This document shows, piece after piece, positions 1 to 12,700 of a stretch of DNA of 64,000 nt. The translations under genes and the position numbers were made by a program. How positions within the stretch are numbered: the first letter of the stretch is position 1; each line of letters starts with the position of its first letter. The notes beneath the pieces are model-generated. The model saw only the letters and a list, made by a program, of their open reading frames with translations, ran no database searches and was not told the DNA's origin. This DNA is from Pachyseris speciosa (taxonomy: Eukaryota; Cnidaria; Anthozoa; Scleractinia; Pachyseridae): positions 5,001 to 69,000 of the forward strand of contig JAEMWC010001426.1 in assembly GCA_016490735.1 (NCBI GenBank), given 5' to 3'.

Positions 1-445
1 GCTTCCACTCCACAGCAAAGCTTATAGCACTCCAGCTCTCTTACAATTTCACACACTGAAATGTTTCTGACTGAACGCCGGTGAGTAACATAAAGGGGAT
101 GATCTTCAAGAAGAAAACAACCAAAAGCTTTCACAGTGTATGCAAGACTGTCATCGATCATTATTTCTACTTCTGGGAGAAGGAAAGGTTCTACAGTCTT
201 TTTCAGAATAAGTCTGTCTGATATTGTTGTAAATTCCCACCCTTTCAGGGTTTTCAAGCCAGTGATTCGCTGGCACAATTCACCAAATGACTTGTAACAT
301 GCCTTGGGTTGTTGATCGTGCTCCTTGACAACCGATCGAGCAGGTCTTGGTGTAGGCTTTGCAGACTCGTGACTTTTCCTTGGCATGCTTAATCTTGGGA
401 TGGCGCCGAATCGTGGTTTCTTCTTCGTCATTTTCGCCGTTTGAA
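1..445 (-). CDS. THAP gene exon 2 (partial)
   Basis: Open reading frame without stop from the acceptor after 446 to base 1. A different frame that contains an 85-residue ORF (280-537) ends at a stop and does not fit the splice phase, so it is not used. Confidence 0.65.
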
Positions 446-823
446 CTGCATTTGAAAATAAAGTAAAACAAAAATAAAAAAAGATGAAAATTAACATTCA
501 ACAAAATTTCACAGAAATCGTAAATAAACAAAACCATATGGCAAGCGAGAGCATGTCTTCAATTTCTACTGTATATCGTAGCCGTACTTACATATTTCGA
601 AATCTTCTACGTCGAAGTGTTTTTCACAGGTAAACACCTTGTCGTTATCGATCCTTTTTCGAAAATCATGGTCGATCTCACGCGTCTTTGTGATCTCACT
701 CAACCAATCGTCTCGCCATTTCTTGTGTGCCTCGTCCTTCGCCGCGGGCAACTTCCAAATGCCGATCCCTTTCGTTCTTCTACAACTCCCACAGCCAAAC
801 ACAGCGCAGTTATCTCCAGGCAT
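1..823 (-). CDS. THAP-type zinc-finger protein, 5' part (two exons, runs off the window)
   Basis: Exon 1 is 592-823 and exon 2 runs from 445 to the window edge. The first 77 residues read as a THAP (C2CH) DNA-binding domain: C6-x4-C11, a W-x-L-P stretch at 23-26, then C66-x2-H69-F70. The donor at 591 (GTAAGT) is phase 1, and the acceptor TGCAG before 445 restores a frame that is open for the remaining 147 codons. This joins residues 75-77 (FEI) to [19 protein letters not shown], which resembles the basic tail and P-x-L segment that closes THAP domains. The rest of exon 2 has no domain I recognise. THAP proteins bind DNA, and many are derived from P-element transposases, so a domesticated or transposon-borne origin is possible. 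The 3' end lies outside the window. Confidence 0.75.
592..823 (-). CDS. THAP gene exon 1 (THAP zinc finger)
   Basis: ATG at 821-823, 77 codons plus one base (phase 1). Holds all four zinc ligands: C6, C11, C66 and H69. Confidence 0.75.
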
Positions 824-2100
824 GACGACTAATGAGGTATATAGCTATAACACTTATCGAATCGAGACTAATCTAAGCTAAATATCCGGCGAAATACAGC
901 GTAAGTCTCCCCACATTCACGTTACTCGTATTGCCATGTTGATTTTCCTTGTGCACGGTCGTGATCACGTGACTAAGGGAAAACCATAACAAAGACATCG
1001 GCCTTTGATGTTTACCGGGTTTCATAACCAGTCTCCTCTACTAACTATGGTTAAAGGAAGTTTCGACCTCTGAGTCTTTAGATGAAATGCTTCACAAGAG
1101 TGTCTGAGCATTCATAAGTTGCCTTTTCATCTCTTAATTTTTCTACAGGGAAAATTTTGATGGGGCTTCAGGGCATTTGGGGTAACGGTTACCCCAAAGC
1201 ACTTTTCTTTTATGTATCTGCATTTTGGCATTAACAGACTCCCCCAACCGTCCTTAAAAAGGAGTGTCTGAATGGAAGGATTCAGTTCTTAAATTCAACC
1301 AGATTTTTTACCATCTCAGCTCACATTAATCGAAATTTCCCATTAGAGAACACATATATTCATTATGTTTCGAAGCGCGTTTTCTATTTCGGTTATAAGC
1401 CCCATCGGATACAAGCCCTTCCGTTTATAAGCCCTCCTAAAACCCCTTACGAAGACGTATAAGCCCAGGGATTATAAGCGGCAGTTTACGGTATACTGTA
1501 TTTACTTGGGGAATTTATTTGCGAACGCAACATGTTGTGCGGGGATGCTAAGTTAAAGTAATTCCTAAAAGTAACTACAGGCCCTCAGAGAGATTAAGTT
1601 TTAGTTTTGAAACATCAAAATGTTACGAGTAAACATTATTTCGCCATAAACTCCTCCCTGAAAAAATCATGACTGTGTGATCTTTATTTGAGGCCGCTGG
1701 TTAGGAGAGGGCCTTTAAGTCGTTCTCAGTTGGAAGGAGAAGTGTCTGACACATCTAATTTAAAAAGCATAGACATTCCAGTAGTCTTTGTTCTAAACAC
1801 TAAGTTGATAGTATGACGGCAAGTCTTTGCGGTTACATTTTCCACCATTGCTTTGGTTTCTTTTGTTCTTTTGGGAATTACCATAAACGGAATTCGGGGA
1901 CTCAGCTGTGTAGCCCGTTGTAGGCCCTTTCTCAGAAAAACACAGGCCCTTTCAAAAGTGGACTGCTTGTAGTCTCTTTTTGCATAGTAGAAGCACAATC
2001 CATCAATAGCGCGGTGAGCAACAGTTAATGAGACTGGAGCGAGGAGAAAAGAGCGCAAAGAGACTGGAGAGAGCATTCACTCCAGGTTTGACCAGTCTAT
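824..2100. other. non-coding, with a repeat copy and an unassigned ORF
   Basis: No recognisable gene. 1056-1345 is the first copy of a dispersed repeat. 1390-1490 carries the motif TTATAAGCCC several times, which looks like the end of another repeat. A 116-codon ATG ORF on the minus strand (1726-2076) has no family I recognise and no splice context, so it is not called a gene. Confidence 0.5.
1056..1345. repeat. dispersed direct repeat, copy 1
   Basis: About 290 bases aligned in the same orientation with 2966-3262. Shared landmarks are a segment reading GAGTCTTTAGATGAAATGC, the near-palindrome GGGGTAACGGTTACCCC, and a block starting CACTTTTCTTTTATGTATC. Divergence is moderate, with many substitutions and small indels, so this is not a recent duplication. 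Confidence 0.75.
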
Positions 2101-2491
2101 GGAGTCCTAAACTGTGACGTCACAAATACTAGAATTTTTGAAATTATGGGATTGTTGAGATTTCCAGAAAGAGCAAGATGAAAAATGCTAACTTGCCAAA
2201 AATCAGCATTTAAAGGCAAATTGACACTGAGATATTAGTACCGTTTCGCTCTGCTGACTCCATACAAATCCTTCTAAATTTGACTTGGTTCATGACGTTA
2301 TGCACTAAGTAAAATTTAGAAGGATTTGTATGGAGTCAGCAGGGCATAACGGTGCTAATATCTCGCGCTCAAACTGTAAGAAAATGCTAATTTTTGACAA
2401 GTAGGTATTTTTTATTGTGTGCTTCTGAATATCCGAACAAATCCCAGAATTTCACAAATTTAGTTTTTGTGACGTCATTACTTTAGTACTC
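2101..2491. mobile_element. fold-back MITE, about 390 bp
   Basis: Inverted repeat over almost its whole length. Termini read GAGTCCTAAACTGTGACGTCA on the left and, reverse-complemented, GAGTACTAAAGTAATGACGTCA on the right. The innermost 53 bp arms (2229-2282 and 2312-2364) are nearly identical. There is no coding capacity. The target-site duplication is unclear. Confidence 0.75.
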
Positions 2492-2965
2492 TATTGGCGC
2501 TATTGGTGTGAGCTCCCCTGGCTGTCCTGAAATGGACTGCTCGACAGTCTATTTCATAACGAAAGGAGACTAAATTTCTTTTGTAGCTACATGACTGCTA
2601 ACCAGTATTATTTGTTTTAAGACTGCTCAACCCTATAAATGGTATTATTAATAATACAAGCTCTTATAATTACACTGTTTTTCTCATGCCTCCAAGCTGC
2701 TACAAGAGCAACTTCAGATTTTCAGCCTATTCTACAGTTAAAATTTGTACATAATTTTTATTGGACGATTCGACGTTCGGAGCATTACTTTGTGACATTC
2801 CAGCGATTTTCACCATTCTTATAGGAATGTATACGCGCTCTTGTTGTTGCCTTTCACAGGCGTTGCACTACCACTGGGACTTTCAATCGGATAAAACCCA
2901 ATAATATGTCAACAAAATCATTCAAATAGAAGCGTATTTCCTAAGGTACTGTTAATCATTCTGTT

Positions 2966-3262
2966 AAAAGACGTTTTAACTTCTGAGTCTTTAGATGAAA
3001 TGCTAAAGAGTTTTTGAGCATTCAAAGGTTGCCTTTTTCATCTCTTCATTTTTTTACAAGGAAAATTATGATTTGGCCTCAGAACATTAGGGGTAACGGT
3101 TACCCCAAAGCACTTTTCTTTTATGTATCTGCATTTGACATTAACAGACTCCCCTAACCATTCTTATAAGGAGGGCCTGAATAGAAGGATTCAATTCTTA
3201 AATTCAACCAGAGTTTTTACCATCTCAGTTGACATTGATCGAAATTTCTCATTAGACAAGAA
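2966..3262. repeat. dispersed direct repeat, copy 2
   Basis: Second copy of the repeat at 1056-1345, about 1.9 kb away and just downstream of the nuclear receptor stop codon. It probably lies in or next to that gene's 3' untranslated region. Confidence 0.75.
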
Positions 3263-3346
3263 ATCAATTCGCAAATCCTGCCATTTCGTAGCTGAAAGCC
3301 TGTAAGAGTCTTGGCCGTGGTTGAGGTAATAAAATGATTGATTTCC

Positions 3347-3588
3347 TCAACTAGATTTAAACATGTCACAAAGCAGGCTTTCAATCGCCACGCTGCCGAT
3401 GGTCTGACGGAAAAACAGTTCTTCGATTGTCTTGGGGTTCACCATCCTCAGTGACGGTAGCATCAACAGCAGTTTTCCGAACCGAACTTGCTGACCAGGA
3501 AAATGCCTCCTGATGTAATCTCCCAACATAATCTGTGCTTGATCTTGGTAGCATTCCACCTGCTGTGGGTCTCGCAACCCTCTGAGTT
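3347..3588 (-). CDS. nuclear receptor exon 4 (C-terminal helices, AF-2, stop)
   Basis: Acceptor AAAATAG; starts [12 protein letters not shown] and ends LLCDMFKSS followed by TGA at 3347-3349. Confidence 0.93.
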
Positions 3589-6500
3589 CTATTTTGTTGA
3601 AAAAGAAAACAACAGAATTAGCCCACAAATGCCTACGCTATGAACAAAGGTAAAGCGACTGTATATACCCGAAGCTAAGGACAAATTATTTACAGGTGTT
3701 CTATGTTAGGCTTAATTTTCAGTCTATGCTCAACACTCATTCTTTCCAATGATGACAGTTCACGTATTAAGTATTTGAAAGAGCGGTGCACTTTGAATTT
3801 CAGTTATTCACCTCTCACAGGACTGCTTGATGCTTGTGCTCTTACTGAGTTAACTCATTATGACTTTCCCACTGTTAATTTTTTTATTTATTTATTTTTT
3901 TGAGCTTGACTTATATTCAACGTGAGTAGTGCAATGCAACATTACGACTGTGCATTTGAGCTGACTAGAGAATAATGTATTATTTAACCTTCCATCGGAC
4001 ATATTCAGTTACCTGAACCCGTTGAATCGGTCAGTATTCGAGGCCCTTGAGAGCCGGGCCAGCACTGCCAAATTTGAACACCCAGTCTTTGAGGCCACGG
4101 TGAAAACAATTTCAGCAGTGTTTAAAGTGAACAATTTGTATATTTTTTTTATTGTTCCAATGGCAGATGCCTGCATTTACAGTGTATTTAGCAAGTGAAA
4201 TTTGAATCTAAACATCAAACATTCCGCCATTTATCTTGTTTACTTTATTTTAATACACTTTCCTGGTTGGTACGGTTTCAAGATTCGTCAACCATTTATG
4301 TATAACTCCTCCTTAAGAAAACCAACCGCCGATGATGATAAAATCCAATACAACCGAACTCTAAAAAATCAAGCAAATCGGCGTCTATTTACCACCGATC
4401 ACTCCTGATTCCGTCCTGTAGTGGGCAACAGACCGCAATCCCCAACCTATCCATTCTGTTGCATTCGCTGATTTGATTCCAACACCGGCTCAAAAATGTT
4501 ACAGTCATTGTTCTGTTTAATGAAATTCAGTGTTGAGGTTGTTTGTGACATAGATCGTGGAATCATTTTATATCTTTCGAGAGTTTTTCTAGACACTGCT
4601 TGGTAACTCTCATTCGTCCTTTACGATTCTGACTACCGCCATCCGTCCACTTGCTACTGAACATGATAGCTGATTTTAGGCATGGACGTTGACAGAGAAA
4701 ACACGTGTAAGCTAAAAAGAAAACTGCAAAAGTGAAAAGGAAAAGTTTCTTTCAAACCACTCTCACCAGCTTTCTGTTGAATAAAAGGATTCGCCTCGGT
4801 TTATTTTCTGTTATGTCATCTAGCTATTCCGCGTAAAACTAATTTTAATGCGTCTTCCTTCTATGTTAACCTGTTATTACAACTCGGTCGAGAATAGTTG
4901 TTCAATGTGACTAAAAAAAACTGAAATAATTTTTTTGATCACTACTGGCATGACTTTGCTTGTTCCTGAGCGGAAAGGTGTGTCTTTGTAGATTGGATTT
5001 ATTATTCAATAAAACTTGACCTCCAGGAGATGGCGGGTGGTAAAGTGGTTTGGACTGCTGATTTTTATTGAATTATTTTCACAACGAAAAACACCTGTTA
5101 CCCAAAACCACAGAGTAGAAAAATCCGACACGTTTATTTTTGGAGATAAAATATTATAAAAGCGCTACCTTCTTTTCATAGAATTCCTCTTATTATTTTT
5201 GTCAGAAAAGAGGCATTTGAGAAATCTAGAGGGTGAAAATACTCTCTTCATGTTTCATTCACTTCTTGTAGTTTTCCTTCAATAAAAAATTCAAACTACA
5301 ATATGATTTCTTTCTAATTTAGGCTTCGTGTTAAGATTAGGCAATCGAGTTATGCTACGCTTCTTCTTGTTAACGTTTCATTTAACGGCATTCCTTTTTT
5401 AATTAAAGACGGAAGCCTTTCAAAGCAAATTCTTTGAAGTTTTTCTTGACTTAAATCGAAACAACTGTTTTCATACAACTGTCGTTGCGTAAATATGAGG
5501 CACCGGCCGACTTTCACTACAAGGCCGCAAAATATTCGACTGTAGTCGTTTAGATGACAATCTTTGAGCACTCCATTCGAGATTCGATTTATCTCTTTGT
5601 GGTATCATCCATTAGGGTGTTTTTTTCGCAATCTCTACACTCATCAAACCAACGTCAACTTGAACTTCTTTGAAGAAAGTGCGAACTCCGACAGAGGATA
5701 ACAAAACTCTAAACTCTTTGACAAATAAAACAAACTTCACGCTTTCAGCTTCCCTATAAGACGAGCCTTCTTTCTTTCTGTTTTATTTTTTCTGAATGAA
5801 GCTTCAACGTTAAGTTTGGGTCGCAGAAAATCTGAACAAAACTCTCTTACACCCAGAATTTTTACTAACAAAATGAAATAGCGAAGCGCAGATAACAACT
5901 TGTGAAGGGTTTCTTTGAGGTTATTAATATGAAAGAGTATAAGTTTCATATTTAATTAAAGTTAATATGTGAAACTTAGAATCGTCGTAATTAGGCATGT
6001 TTCAATAACCGAGGCATACAGTCTCATTAAGGTGTTCAATCATAGAGAAATGGATTTTTAATTATAAATGAGGAGATGTGTGGACTCAAAGTGGGACGTG
6101 AATTACTCCGAATTAAGCGGCTTTGATTTGGCTATGATATGGTTATTGATACGACCAGGTAATAAAACAAGACTGAAAACATACTTCAGCTGATTATGCC
6201 ACGCTAATAATCAAGGCGTTTTAATCGAGTTGGCTACATGTGGTCTCGTGTAGTTGAAAATGGATTACTTCCTTCTAGAATAAATTTTACTTTCAGAATA
6301 CAAGACTTTTAATTTCAAATGATTAGTGCGTAAATTTAAGAACTCGGTTGTGTAAGATCTCGCGACGCCCATCCCTGCAGTGAAGAGCAAAAACAGTTGA
6401 ATTCAAACCAAATCAGGTTTGAGGCTTGAACGACAGATAAAATCATTTGGCTCTGACTTCCTCGTCCTTTCTGCCTGACTAAAACCATGTTAAAACGGAA

Positions 6501-9500
6501 AAGAAAAACACCTATTTGAATCCACCCCCGAGAGAGCTTTCTCGTAGGCTAATTTAAATCTGCTTTAAAGCGGTTAATTTAGCACTATAATATTTGGATT
6601 CAGTATGAGTATATCCGTGGCTCAACGCCACGATGTGACACTACGGCGGCAACGATTCAAAACGAATCCTTTTGAATAAATCGCTTCCTTCGATCTGAGT
6701 TTTCGTGTAGCATTTACGGGATTCAACCCGACGTTTGCTTTGCAATGAGTCTTAAATCATCTATTTCACCATTGAAGCTTGAGAATAGAGATCATTTTAG
6801 TGAAAGAGATAACTCGCCGGGTTTTCACAGTCACATGTTTTAGAGCAGAATTTCTGCAAAGTCAAATCGCTTTAGTCGTGTAGTGTGATCTCTAACGTTT
6901 GATTCCGTTGGCTTTGGTTGGGCGAACGTGCGCTATTCAAGACCCGCTCTTCAACCTTGAGTATTTTTTTTATGAAAGTAAAAAAGAAATACCTTAAAAT
7001 GAATTGTGTGTTAAAATGTGTGTAATGTAACCATGTTTCACGGTGTGTTACTGACCTGACTTGAAGAGCACCACTGCTTTCAAGCATGCAAACTCCGCTT
7101 CGCCGACTTGAAGGCTTCGAAACCGCGCGCTTATTTCCTGCAACATGCGAATGTCAGCCATTGTAGCCACTATCTTCTCTGCCGGCGTGTTATCCACATG
7201 CATTCCCGCCGCTGCCAGGAGGGGAGCCACTTCCAAAGGCATGTTCCACTGCACGGCGCCCATGATAAAGAGCTCCCGCCAACCTTCTTCGAGCAGGATC
7301 ACCTGATCTCTAAACGGAAGGTTTACGAAAGAAGGAATGTTCCTTGCCCATTTCACAGAAATGAACAACAGCCGCGCGGCGGATTCACAGATAGTGTCGG
7401 GAGTGGAACAGTACAGCGAGGTAGCGATTTCTTGCTGAGGGGGATAGGGAATCCCAGGGGTTTGATGTGCAAACCGGTGCATTGCTTCCCGACAAGGTTC
7501 CGCCACTATAAGGCTCGTCAGAAAGTCGCTGCTCATGATTTTGCTTGCATATTCGTCTCCCAGTGAAGGTTTGAGAATGCGACTCGAATTCGGTTGCCTT
7601 TCTTGTTGAACGGCTGCAAATGTTACAAAAATAAACGCAAATAAGTCTTCTTAATAATGATAATAATTTTGATAAAAATTCTTCATGTCCGAATTAAACA
7701 ATACTACGTACTCTAAGTCCTTAATCGAACCCGACAGAAACGAACCTTTTGAGTTAAATAATAAAAATGGTCTTTGTTGTTCTGTGTTGCTTTGTTTTAC
7801 AAGGAAGAAACTTAAATTTTTTTTCCTGTTTTGTCCTAATCATTTTTTTGCTAAATGCGCTTGAAGATTATTGAGCAATAAACAATTGATGCTGCGAAAG
7901 AAATACAGTTCTCGCTCTATCTCAAATGCGTTTAGTTAGAAAACTTGAATAATGATCAAGTTCAAGAAGAATCCGTCAGATATTTTTTCGGACATTATGG
8001 AGACTGTTCACTGGCTCAACTGATAAGTTATTTCAGACTGCCTTAAATAAAACTAAATAAGCCGTCTTTAATTATTGTAGAAGAAATAAGCGACTGTACA
8101 CTCTTCAGTTATGGAAGTTGCTCCTGAGAAATTGTCGTTTGAGCTTAAGATGCCGCAAGCTCTTTGGTTTTGCTTTTGAAATTAAATCACTCTGTGAGTT
8201 AAATGTCTTTTACTTTTGATGTCTGGGTTATTAACGAAATACAGAACTGCCAATTTTGAATTATTCAAAAGATTTAGAACACAATAGGGAATACTGATCT
8301 GAATACGTTCGTCGTACCACCATGAACAAAATATTGTCTGGAGGTGAGACGTGATGTATTATTTATGCAAGTCACAATGCAAGAGGGCGTTTCGAAATGT
8401 GGTACCGATGAAGAATCTTCACAAAGCTTTCTTCAACGAAATTTAAACACGGAAATTAAACGTCTAAAAAGCAGCATCGTTTGCGCGTGTATATTCACAC
8501 ACGTAACCGACCTCCGAACAGTGGCTTGAAAGAAATTCCGGTGGGAGCTGCGCCAAGCTAATGCAACCGATTTAAAATGTCTAACACTGGCCTAGGTGGC
8601 TCAAAGACAGAGCTATTAAAATTCATTACCGAGATTTTAAAAGTATCCTTTTATTCATGTTTACAGATTTTCTTCGACTTTTTTTTCACAAGAGAGAACA
8701 TAGTAAAAACCAGGGAAAGATGACTTCACGTCAACTCTCTCTCTCTCTCTCTCTTAAAGTTAAAAAACTGACTTCAAAACTCCTTTTCCTACCGGCTGTA
8801 TACGTCTGCCTTGTTAGCCACACAATCGTAGTAAATGTTTTTAGTTTGCTTTCAGTGCGGCTTTGAAATATGCGATGTTATCTTGAAATATAATTTCAAG
8901 CTTACAGAAACTTCTATTGTAGAATTCTCTTAGCGCCAGCCAGAGCATTTCAGTGTTTAAGACATACAGGTATATCTCAGTTACTGAATACCACCTTACC
9001 GTCTTCCATATAACAATATACAACTTGCATTTTTTGACACTTCTCTCGTTTTAAAATCATTTGAAACTTTTTATAGAGGGGACCAATAAAGGGTGATAAA
9101 CGTCTTGATCCTAAGACGGGTTTCCAGAGAAACCAAAAGAAAGCATGGTGAAACAGTAGCTTACATTCCTTAGTTTATCCCACACGGCTTGACATGAAAC
9201 TTGAGAGACAACAGAATTTGACTTAAACATCCCTTTGTGGTCTGTAGCTGTGTTCAACACTAAAAATATTTTCCCGCCTTATTTACCTATTTTGTTGATC
9301 CAAACGATCGTCTCTTGCGCGGAAGGTAGATGTACTGTGGCATCGGCACACACGCCTGTTTAAATAAAATATTCCTTGTTGTACAGTGGACTGATTTTGC
9401 GGATCATTTTTTAACGGTATCCGTTTGTTTATTCATTAGTATGCTGGCTTTACAACTACAAGTACTTGCCTACTGATTTTGGGAATCTTTTAAAAAATGA

Positions 9501-12500
9501 ATTTCTATCCTGCGGTCTTAGCTCACCTTCACAGCGACTGAAAGTCAGTACACAATTTTCGTTTACTCTCCAAGCCTAGCCTGACGTAGATTACTGCGAA
9601 TTCGGAAACACAGGAAGCGCTTCTATCGAACATCGCCACTGATAAACAACTCACTGACGGTGCAAAAAAATGTTTGAAAAATTTGCTGATGGCACTAATT
9701 TTTTGTTGTAAATTAACTGCGGTTTTTTAAATACTTCCACTGGAAAGGTCTCCTGCTTGTTTCAAATCACTGAAATTTACCGACTGATGAAAAGAAATGC
9801 CATGGCATTGAGTGGTCTTCGCAAGCTCATCTTCAGTCCAAAAAAGTTTCAGTCTTCCTATTTTGCATAGACTTTCCCTTTGTACTCGGAAGTTCAGGTC
9901 TTCATATTTAAAATAAAGTTGCATGAGCTCGTCTCGATCATATTACGCAACAACCTGTTTATAATAGAGTTAAATTGTAATGTTTGATTCAAACAACTGA
10001 CAAAACGGCCAAGAAAATGAAAACTCATTGTTTACATCATCCGCGTAAGTTCAAGAAAAGATGTGTCTTAAAACCGCGTTTTAACTGGCACTTTCGATAA
10101 ACAAGTTCTTCGCTCAAACAACCTTAGACATATAGGAAATGAAGAACAAAATTATATCGAGAGGAAACAAGATTAAAATGGGAACTATGCAACTAACCGC
10201 GGTATTTTAAGCTCTTTAAGTGCAAATACACCTTAAGAAAGGCGTTGTGCTGTTTAGGAAAGCCACGCGTTTTTGTTTATTTTATCATTGAGATCACACT
10301 GCTGGACCTAGTATTACAATAGTAAATCACTATCGATATTAATCTATTCAAAACAAGCGGCGTGGAGCTTCTAAATTGCCTATATTTCAAATAGACCATA
10401 ATCGTGTTAACACCGGTACTCGAGCTTAGCAAAAGTAATATCCTTTAGCTATACGTGACAGTGCGAAGCAAGCATCATCTTTTTTTTTTCTTGCTCAAAG
10501 TGCGAGGTTCAAGAAGGCTTTAATCGTTATGGGGAAATTTTTCAGCATACAATGTATTGAGAAGACACAATAGAGGCATTTGTTCCCTCACTGAAAACTT
10601 AGTTTATTGTTTGGCAAAGAATGAGGGTGAAACACTTTTTCAAAAGAAAAGCACGACACGGTAGATCTAATGAACGAGTAGCTTCTTTCCAACTTCTTCG
10701 GAAAACTGCCACCGCAACATAAGAAGTCTTTTCCCAAAATAAACCTCAGATCTTCACATGTATAATGTTCAAATAATTCATTCCGCAATGCAAGATGTAA
10801 CTCGCCCTCAAAGCAGCCGCCAAATGTTTTTCTTGTAAAGCAGTTGAAAGGCTTTTTTCACCTGTACTCATTAGTTCGACATATGCTGTTTTCGGGCATG
10901 GCCGCTGATTATCACTTGGAACAATTTACTGTTTTTCTAATCTTCCCGCGGTGTCGTGCTAGCTTTTCATTAAGACACATTTATTTACTCATTTTGTCGG
11001 GAAACTCTAATTTCTAAGCGCACTTCGCGAGCTTTTCTCGGAATAAATAAAGTTTAATTGCGAAAGTCCTTCGACCGCAGCTTGCGAAAATACACAGTGA
11101 TTTGTTGTCACTGAAGAATGAGGCGAAAGTTTGACGTTTCCTTTTTATTATAAAGATTAATTGAAACTAATTGCTGTCTTCGAAATTCAACGTATTTAGG
11201 GAACAATGTGGCCCCGCTGGAGAATCAAAATACCGTCTTCCCAAACACATATCAAGTCTTCAAATTAGAGAAGATTCCAAAATATTAAACATTTTAAAAG
11301 TGGGTGAAACTATCGTGTTGCCTTTTACCCTTTGAAGTATTTCTGCCTTAAATTATCCTTAAAACATCAAAGACAACCCTAGAAATCGACTTTCAGAACT
11401 TTTCGACAAAATCCTGCAATTTTAACATTTTGGATCTCGCAAGTAAACATTCTGTCACCAAATTAAATTTTAATTTTTCGTAGAGAAGGAAATAGATACT
11501 TTTCATACCGTAGGGCAAACCAATTCCTTTAACAGAGCTTTTATAAACTGGGCGCTATATTTTAAACGATTTCCGCCTCTTTTGGCTTTAATCTCAGCGT
11601 TTTAGAATTGAAGACAAAAAAACTCGGTCAATTTGTTGTGTTCGTCGATTATTCAGCAATGATGGGTTAAGCCCCTCTGTAAAGATATGTGACAAAAACG
11701 AAAACAAAATTTATGATCTGGGTCATGTTTTAATTATTTTACCACGGAGTCGTAGTCGAAGGGCGTGATGTGTGTGAATATGAACTGTTGATGATACGAA
11801 AAGTAACTTTACGACTAATTTTCTCACTTACCAAACCGGTTCATTTTCACGTCGAGGCATTTTTGGAAGCGGCAGGCTTGACACTGATTCCTTCGCTTTT
11901 TATCAACAACACAATTGCCGTTTCCCTTGCAGGAGTAAACCATGTCCCTTCGCACGCTTCGCATAAAAAAGCCACTGCATCCATCGCACGTATACACCCC
12001 GTAATGCCTTCCGGACGAGATATCCCCGCACACTTTGCACAGAACTTCGGGCTTCCTTTCTACCGTTTCAAGCTTCTTCGGTGATGAGGTTTCTCGATCC
12101 ATTTCGCGGTCTTCTGCAGAATTTAACAGTCAAAATAAGAAAGTCATAAAACCTCTCCCTGAGGTAAATTTATCGGGGCATGGCGAGTCGACGTGTAAAA
12201 TTTTTCTCAGAAAAGCGCTTCATTGTGATCGCTATAAATGGTGATTTGGGTTTATTTAAAATTAAAAGATTTTCTGTCCTTTAGTCTTAGCCAATTTTGA
12301 CTCCATGGAAATGAGAGGGAATTGGAAACAGTCTTTCTTCGGGCGTAATTTAAATACCACGACCAGAAAAATCAAACGCTCTGCCACCAAAAGTGGAAAA
12401 ATAAAGATCGAGTCTACATTGTTGAAGGGAAAACATAGCTACAACTTGGTATCGTCTCCTAGCTAATGGGATTTTAATTAAAGGTAAAACCCTTTAAGAA

Positions 12501-12623
12501 CTCTAAACTTTTAAACTCACTACACCGAAAACTTCCGTAGCTTGTCATTCAGAATCCTCTGGAATGAGCACAGCTTGAAGTTTTGATCATCTTACCTACT
12601 ACAGTTTGTTGATCCACGTCCAT
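3347..12623 (-). CDS. NR2E-class nuclear receptor (tailless/PNR-like), complete, 4 exons
   Basis: Exons 12596-12623, 11832-12113, 7056-7613 and 3347-3588 join in phase (all phase 1) to 369 codons. The DNA-binding domain spans about residues 35-100, with two C4 zinc fingers (C35, C38, C52, C55; C71, C77, C87, C90). The P-box starts CDGCSG, and the C-terminal extension [12 protein letters not shown] matches the NR2E pattern MNxxAVQxER. The ligand-binding domain carries the family signature ([20 protein letters not shown], then [14 protein letters not shown]). It ends [14 protein letters not shown] ... LLCDMFKSS, the AF-2 helix and terminus typical of TLX and PNR. It should be a nuclear transcription factor, often repressive in this subfamily. 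Oddity: the usual Lys in GFFKR is Met60. The start ATG has a good context (GCCATGG). Confidence 0.93.
3589..7055. other. nuclear receptor intron 3
   Basis: 3.5 kb between exons 4 and 3. AT-rich. I see no coding segment, long repeat or recognisable element. Confidence 0.6.
7056..7613 (-). CDS. nuclear receptor exon 3 (hinge and most of the ligand-binding domain)
   Basis: Acceptor TTTGCAG, 186 codons, donor GTCAGT. Begins by completing Ala104 of the MNRFAVQQER extension and ends in VVLFKS. Confidence 0.95.
7614..11831. other. nuclear receptor intron 2
   Basis: 4.2 kb between the DNA-binding and ligand-binding exons. It holds a short (CT)n tract at 8735-8754 and otherwise nothing I can name. 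Such a long intron in a developmental regulator may contain enhancers, but the sequence gives no direct sign of them. Confidence 0.55.
11832..12113 (-). CDS. nuclear receptor exon 2 (DNA-binding domain)
   Basis: Acceptor TCTGCAG, donor GGTAAG. Encodes both zinc fingers through KMNRF. Confidence 0.95.
12596..12623 (-). CDS. nuclear receptor exon 1
   Basis: Nine codons plus one base (MDVDQQTVV), donor GTAAGA. Chosen as start because it joins in frame to the zinc-finger exon. A later ATG inside exon 2 (residue 14) is possible. Confidence 0.8.
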
Positions 12624-12693
12624 GGCGAAAACTTGAAAGAAAAATTAAACGGCTTGTGGAAAATTTGCGAATTCTTCGCTCACCGTTCTGGCG

Positions 12694-12700
12694 TTTTATA
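12694..12700 (-). promoter_or_regulatory. TATA box of the nuclear receptor gene
   Basis: TATAAAA on the minus strand, about 70 bases upstream of the ATG at 12623, which fits a short 5' untranslated region. Confidence 0.5.

Noticed and set aside
1726..2076. 116-codon minus-strand ORF with a true ATG
   Set aside because: No motif I recognise and no neighbouring exon; kept only as an unassigned ORF.
7108..7566. 152-codon plus-strand ORF
   Set aside because: Antisense of the nuclear receptor ligand-binding exon, whose minus-strand reading matches the family throughout.
11770..12084. 104-codon plus-strand ORF
   Set aside because: Antisense of the zinc-finger exon.
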